DNA of 25,051 bases, from positions 10,678-35,728 of the forward strand of contig JBBBWG010001193.1 in the NCBI GenBank assembly GCA_037176905.1. The letters run 5' to 3'. The stretch is from Azolla pinnata. Lineage: Eukaryota; Streptophyta; Polypodiopsida; Salviniales; Salviniaceae. The position numbers and the translations under genes are program-made. The notes under the pieces were generated by a model that saw only the letters and a list, made by a program, of their open reading frames with translations, was not told the DNA's origin and searched no databases. The first letter of the stretch is position 1. Each line of letters begins with the position of its first letter. Below are positions 21,528-25,051 of this stretch, one piece after another.

Positions 21528-22790
21528 AGACGATGATGACGATGGTGACGATGGTGACGATGGTGATGATGATGATCATGGTCATGGTGATGGTGATGAT
21601 CGTGATGGTGATGATGCTGATCATGGTTATGATGGTGATCATGGTTATGATGCTGGTGATGATGAGGTGATTATGATGATTCTGATGCTGGTGATGATGA
21701 CGATGGTGACGATGGTGATGATGATGATGGTGATGATGCTGATCATGGTTATGATGCTGGTGATGATGATGATTCTGATGCTGGTGATGGTGATGATCGT
21801 GGTGCTGATGGTGATGGTGGTGATTATGGCGATGGTGGTGCTGGTGGTGATGATGGTGATGATGGTGATGATGATGGTGGTGGTGATTATGATGGTGATG
21901 GTGGTTATGATGCTTATGATGTTGGTGATGGTGATGATGGTGGTGCTGATGGTAATGATAGTGATGGGGATGATGATGGGGATGATGTTGGTGCTGATGG
22001 TGATGGGGATGATGATGGTGCTGATGGTGATGATGGTGATTATGGTGATGGTGGTGCTCGTGGTGATGGTGGTGAATGGTGTGAAAGATGATGATGGTGG
22101 TGGTTATGGTGATGATGCTGATGGTGGTTATGGTGATGATGGCGATGGCGGTTATGGTGATGATCGTGATGGTGGTGATGATGATGCGAGAAGATGATGA
22201 TGATGGTGTAGGAAGATGATGATGGTGGTGGTTATGGTGATGATGGTGATGGTGCGAGAAGATGATGATGGTGGTGTAGGAAGATGATGATGGTGGTGGT
22301 TATGGTGATGATGGTGATGGTGCGAGAAGATGATGATGGTGGTGTAGGAAGATGATGATAGTGGTGGTTATGGTGATGATGGTAATCGTCTGAGAAGATG
22401 ATGATGGTGGTGCAGGAACATGATCATGAAGGTGGCGGTGGCAATGGCGATGATGGCGAGGGAGTAGATGAGAAGATGTCGATGTGGCGATTGTAAGAAG
22501 ATGATGACGACGGTGCTGGTCGTGGTGATGGCAGCGGTGGTCATGATGTGATGCATCATCATCAGAAGATGATGATGGCGATCGTGCGCTGATGAGGATA
22601 ATGATGGTGATCGTGATGATGGTGGCGATGGTGGTGGTGATGGTGATGGTGATGATTGTAATGATGGTGTCGGCGGCCATGGGCATGATGGCAGTCGTAA
22701 TCATGTGGTGATGATGGTGAAGATGATGGTGAAGATGATGATGAAGATGATGATGATGGTGATGCTATGATGGGGGCTGACCCCCCGGTC
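21528..22790. repeat. long GATGAT/GGTGAT imperfect microsatellite
   Basis: More than 1.2 kb of GATGATGGTGATG-type sequence with scattered GCT, TAT, CAT and CGT variants. It gives Asp/His-, Met/Val- or Ile/Thr/His-rich open frames on both strands, which I treat as repeat artefacts. It carries the 68-bp higher-order repeat at 22186-22430. Confidence 0.95.
22186..22430. repeat. 68-bp higher-order tandem repeat, about 3.5 copies
   Basis: Blocks starting GCGAGAAGATGATGATG recur at 22186, 22254 and 22322, and a diverged CTGAGAAGATGATGATG at 22390. Each continues GGTG(T/C)AGGAA.ATGAT and, in the first three, GTGGTTATGGTGATGATGG. The spacing is exactly 68 bp, not a multiple of three, so no single frame runs through it. 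Confidence 0.9.
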
Positions 22791-22848
22791 GAATCATGAC
22801 CAGATAGATGTTCATGCAAAACAACGGTGACGATCGCGGAGCATACGA

Positions 22849-22962
22849 GGTCGAGGCCCATGACAAGGATCATGATCAGATGCTGATGATGGTTATGGGC
22901 CATGGTGCATTAAGGGTCGAGGCCATGACAAGGATCATGATCCGATGCCAATGATGGTTATG
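22849..22962. repeat. direct duplication of a 49-bp block, 66 bp apart
   Basis: GGTCGAGGCCCATGACAAGG at 22849 and GGTCGAGGCCATGACAAGG at 22915 are both followed by ATCATGATC-GATG--ATGATGGTTATG. The copies differ by one indel and a few substitutions. The block holds the palindromic core GATCATGATC. Confidence 0.85.
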
Positions 22963-23055
22963 CTGACGATGGGGCGATCGTGGCCATGCGTTGATGATGG
23001 TCATGCATGCGGGGGCACGATGACGATCATGGGCCAAAGTGTCGAAGACACCGAG

Positions 23056-23290
23056 CTGGTCATGGCGATGATGCATGCGCGTGGCGACGATGCTGATGAT
23101 GCTGATGATGTTGATGATGCTGACAATTAGATGATGACGATGGTGGTGCTGATGATGCTGATGCTGATGCTGATGCGGATGCTGATCATGACCACCATCA
23201 TCGCCATGGCGATGATGGTGATGGTGGCCACTGTCATCGTCATGGTGATCATGATGATGATGGCGATGGTGATGATGGTGATGGTTGACT
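23056..23290. repeat. GAT/GCT-rich imperfect triplet repeat, distal part
   Basis: TGATGATGCTGATGATG-type triplets resume after a mixed stretch at 22780-23050 and stop sharply at about 23290. The mixed stretch itself is rich in CATGATC and GGCCATGG words and seems a diverged part of the same tract. Confidence 0.85.
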
Positions 23291-23324
23291 GCATATGCCT
23301 TGCTCGAGGCCGAAACCCCTCATC

Positions 23325-23435
23325 TTACCTCCAGAGATCATCAAAAGGCTAACCTTCTCAGTGTTGCCGAATCGATCTCTTCTGCAATTCCATCGTATCT
23401 GGCCCTTAACGTTTGCAACCATTTCTCGACCAACG
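23325..23435 (+). pseudogene. possible F-box-like remnant
   Basis: The + frame reads LPPEIIKRL, then VLPNRSLLQFHRI, then TFATISRPT. Plant F-box domains run LPxEII..IL..LP..SLL.FR.V.K.W..LIS.P.F, and spacing from LP to LP and from F to IS fits. The conserved Trp and the Cys/Lys before it are missing, no Met or upstream exon is evident, and the following residues show no kelch or FBA pattern. Chance similarity is quite possible. Confidence 0.3.
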
Positions 23436-23780
23436 GCTTCGGCCGGTGGAACACCAGCGGTCTCAACCTCTATTTTTGGGCCTCTTTGCTTTCCATATTC
23501 ATGCCACATCGTACAACTTGACAGCAATATCCAGAGCTCTGCTGCCTCGTATCATTCCAAATCTGACCACATTTGGTTCATCTGCTCGCTTTGGACATCA
23601 TGCCAATGCGATACCTTGATAGATAGCCTTTGTGTTGCCTACGGATGCATCATACTTACTGACATCGTGACGAAGTGACATCCAGACCACCGAGCCCCGT
23701 GATACAGTCGTATGCGTTCTTTGAAATTGAAATATCCTTAACAATCTAGACCGGATTGCTTTGCGTGAAATTATCATCAA

Positions 23781-23826
23781 CAGCAGGAGCAGGAGCAGGA
23801 GCAGGAGCAGTAGCAGCAGGAGCCAG
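23781..23826. repeat. (CAGGAG)n / (AGCAGG)n microsatellite
   Basis: About seven AGCAGG units with a TAGCAGC interruption near the end. Confidence 0.9.
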
Positions 23827-24121
23827 TTTTTATCAAAGAATACAACGCGTGGCATCAATGCGATGCATTTATGCATGCATGCCTTGGACTGATCCCTTCA
23901 TGCTCATGGCATGTCCATCATTCCAATGCCACACCATCCATCTCACCATGCATGATGGATGCCCCCATGCATTGGTGACCATAATCCTTCTTAACATAAG
24001 AAGAAAAGAAAAAGATTAATGCATGTAGGTGCATGTATGCATGCATGCATTAGACCATGTTTTTTAGGCATTTGCACCAATGCCCAACTTGGTTGGGGAA
24101 ATCTTGGCACAATTCCCATGG

Positions 24122-24168
24122 CCCCCCCAAAAAAAAAAACAACAAAGAAGAAGAAGAAGAAGAAGAAG
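24122..24168. repeat. C7A11 run followed by (AAG)n
   Basis: A run of seven C and eleven A is followed by CAACAAAG and then about eight AAG/GAA units. The long poly-C/poly-A run is also a likely assembly-error spot. Confidence 0.85.
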
Positions 24169-24254
24169 CAAGTTCTTCACATGTTTGGTGAGTTGGTTGC
24201 CAAACACCATGGCCATGAGTCTGAGCTCTCTTCTACAAACAAATGGCATGGAAT

Positions 24255-24370
24255 TCAGGGCATGCATGTTATGCATGCATGTATGTGTATGTACATGTAT
24301 GTATATGCATGTATGTATGCATGCATTTGTGTGTATGTTGTGTGTGTGTATGCATGCATGCATGCATTGT
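24255..24370. repeat. TGCATG/TGTATG alternating repeat
   Basis: GGCATGCATGTTATGCATGC, then ATGTGTATGTACATGTATG, then TATGCATGCATGCATGCATT: an alternating purine-pyrimidine, self-complementary tract. Confidence 0.85.
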
Positions 24371-25014
24371 TCCTTAAGGGAATGTTCCCAGTATTCCGCG
24401 ACTCGCGAGAGAAGGAAGAAAAAAACAACAACAAAAGGCCAGCCAGTTACATGTACTCGCGGTCTGACCAGGATTCTGGATCGGGGCTGCTCTCCACATC
24501 TTTGTCGTGAGAAGCGATCGATCCACCACGCAAATACAGCGCAACCCGCAGAAGCGAGTAAAACTCGTCGCGGAAACAGAACAAAAGAAAAGAAACAAAA
24601 ACAAAAAACAAATAACAAAAGCCCTGACGAAAGAAGAGAAACCGCAGAGAGACTGAAACAAACCCTGCGCAGATGCAGAGGCAGAAGCCCGGTTTAATCA
24701 GACGATGCAACTGCGGAATCGAAACAAAAACCAACAACAGGCACAACTTATAGCTAATCGAGCATATACGATGCAACGAAAGAGGGTCCAGTCTAGGCTC
24801 GAACTCGAAAACACCGTAATCTGCATCATGCACCCACCATGATCTACAGAAAGCTATACACAACTCTGGGATCTTTCTGTGACATCGAGAGCACCTAGCT
24901 TCACAGCTAACATAACCCTGAACCCTAAGATCTGCGACTTTAGGAAGAGATCGATGGGCCTGATAAGTTCGCCATCATCCGACAATGTATGTCATTGGTT
25001 CAAGTCTCAACTGT

Positions 25015-25051
25015 CAGGCATGCATGTCTGCATTGCATGCATGCATGCATA
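25015..25051. repeat. (TGCA)n run at the right edge
   Basis: CAGGCATGCATGTCTGCATT is followed by GCATGCATGCATGCAT and runs up to or beyond the window edge, so the full length is unknown. Confidence 0.85.

Larger units (their letters stand above)
23436..25051. other. distal flank: anonymous DNA with microsatellites and TGCATG clusters
   Basis: No gene could be supported. Contents: (CAGGAG)n at 23781-23826, TGCATG clusters at 23870-24056 and 24255-24370, a C7A11 run and (AAG)n at 24122-24168, an A/C-rich stretch at 24415-24620, an AACCCTAA word at 24920-24927, and a final (TGCA)n run. The 24440-24930 part is less repetitive and could be the end or leader of a neighbouring gene to the right, but no exon with recognisable protein was found on either strand. 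Confidence 0.55.

Noticed and set aside
21436-22197. 253-residue Lys-, Asp/His- and Met/Val-rich open frame over the GAA/GAT tract
   Set aside because: Triplet repeats keep any frame open; composition switches with each repeat type and no conserved domain is present.
24975-25015. GGTTCAAGTCTCAACTG resembling a tRNA 3' half
   Set aside because: Upstream sequence does not fold into the remaining arms and lacks an A-box.

Overview
The window is nuclear DNA from a land plant. It has spliceosomal genes with GT-AG introns, a plant-only SBP-box transcription factor carrying a miR156/miR529-type target site, plant-type rhomboid and NOL10/EDA7-like proteins, and many microsatellites of kinds common in plants (CT, CTT, GAT, TGCATG). 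I cannot name the species. The SBP protein is clearly diverged from the Arabidopsis SPL9/15 group and the flanks are rich in simple repeats, so a lineage far from Arabidopsis is likely, but the sequence does not prove which one.

Three protein genes could be reconstructed exon by exon, with consistent splice phases throughout. (1) 111-5557, + strand: the 3' fourteen exons of a NOL10/Enp2 homologue (Arabidopsis EDA7 family), a nucleolar WD40 ribosome-biogenesis protein. Its first exon or exons lie beyond the left edge. (2) 8573-11809, + strand: a complete six-exon rhomboid-like intramembrane serine protease of 378 residues with an intact Ser/His dyad. (3) 14641-20394, - strand: a complete three-exon SBP-box (SPL) transcription factor of 677 residues. 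It has all eight zinc ligands, a 3.6 kb intron inside the SBP domain, and a small-RNA target site in its last exon. Genes 2 and 3 converge on each other; genes 1 and 2 are in tandem. There is no sign that they share a pathway.

The spaces between genes: 5558-8572 holds the NOL10 3' flank, an otherwise anonymous stretch with a weak Copia-like remnant, and then the rhomboid promoter and leader. That leader has a (TTC)n run, a (CT)n run and a 480-base, nearly T-free, ATG-free repeat that ends at the start codon. 11810-14640 is anonymous, with a TGCATG-rich patch. 20395-25051 is the upstream side of the SPL gene. It holds a GA/CT-rich leader, a telo-box, a roughly 2.1 kb continuous tract that passes from GGA to GA to GAA to GAT/GGT repeats (with a 68-bp higher-order repeat inside), a weak F-box-like remnant, and more TGCATG clusters.

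I found no clearly new multi-gene system. The most useful leads are the altered miR156 site that fits miR529 better, the ATG-free purine-rich leader of the rhomboid gene, a partial duplication of a rhomboid exon inside the preceding intron, and a short-period repeat domain in the SPL N-terminus.
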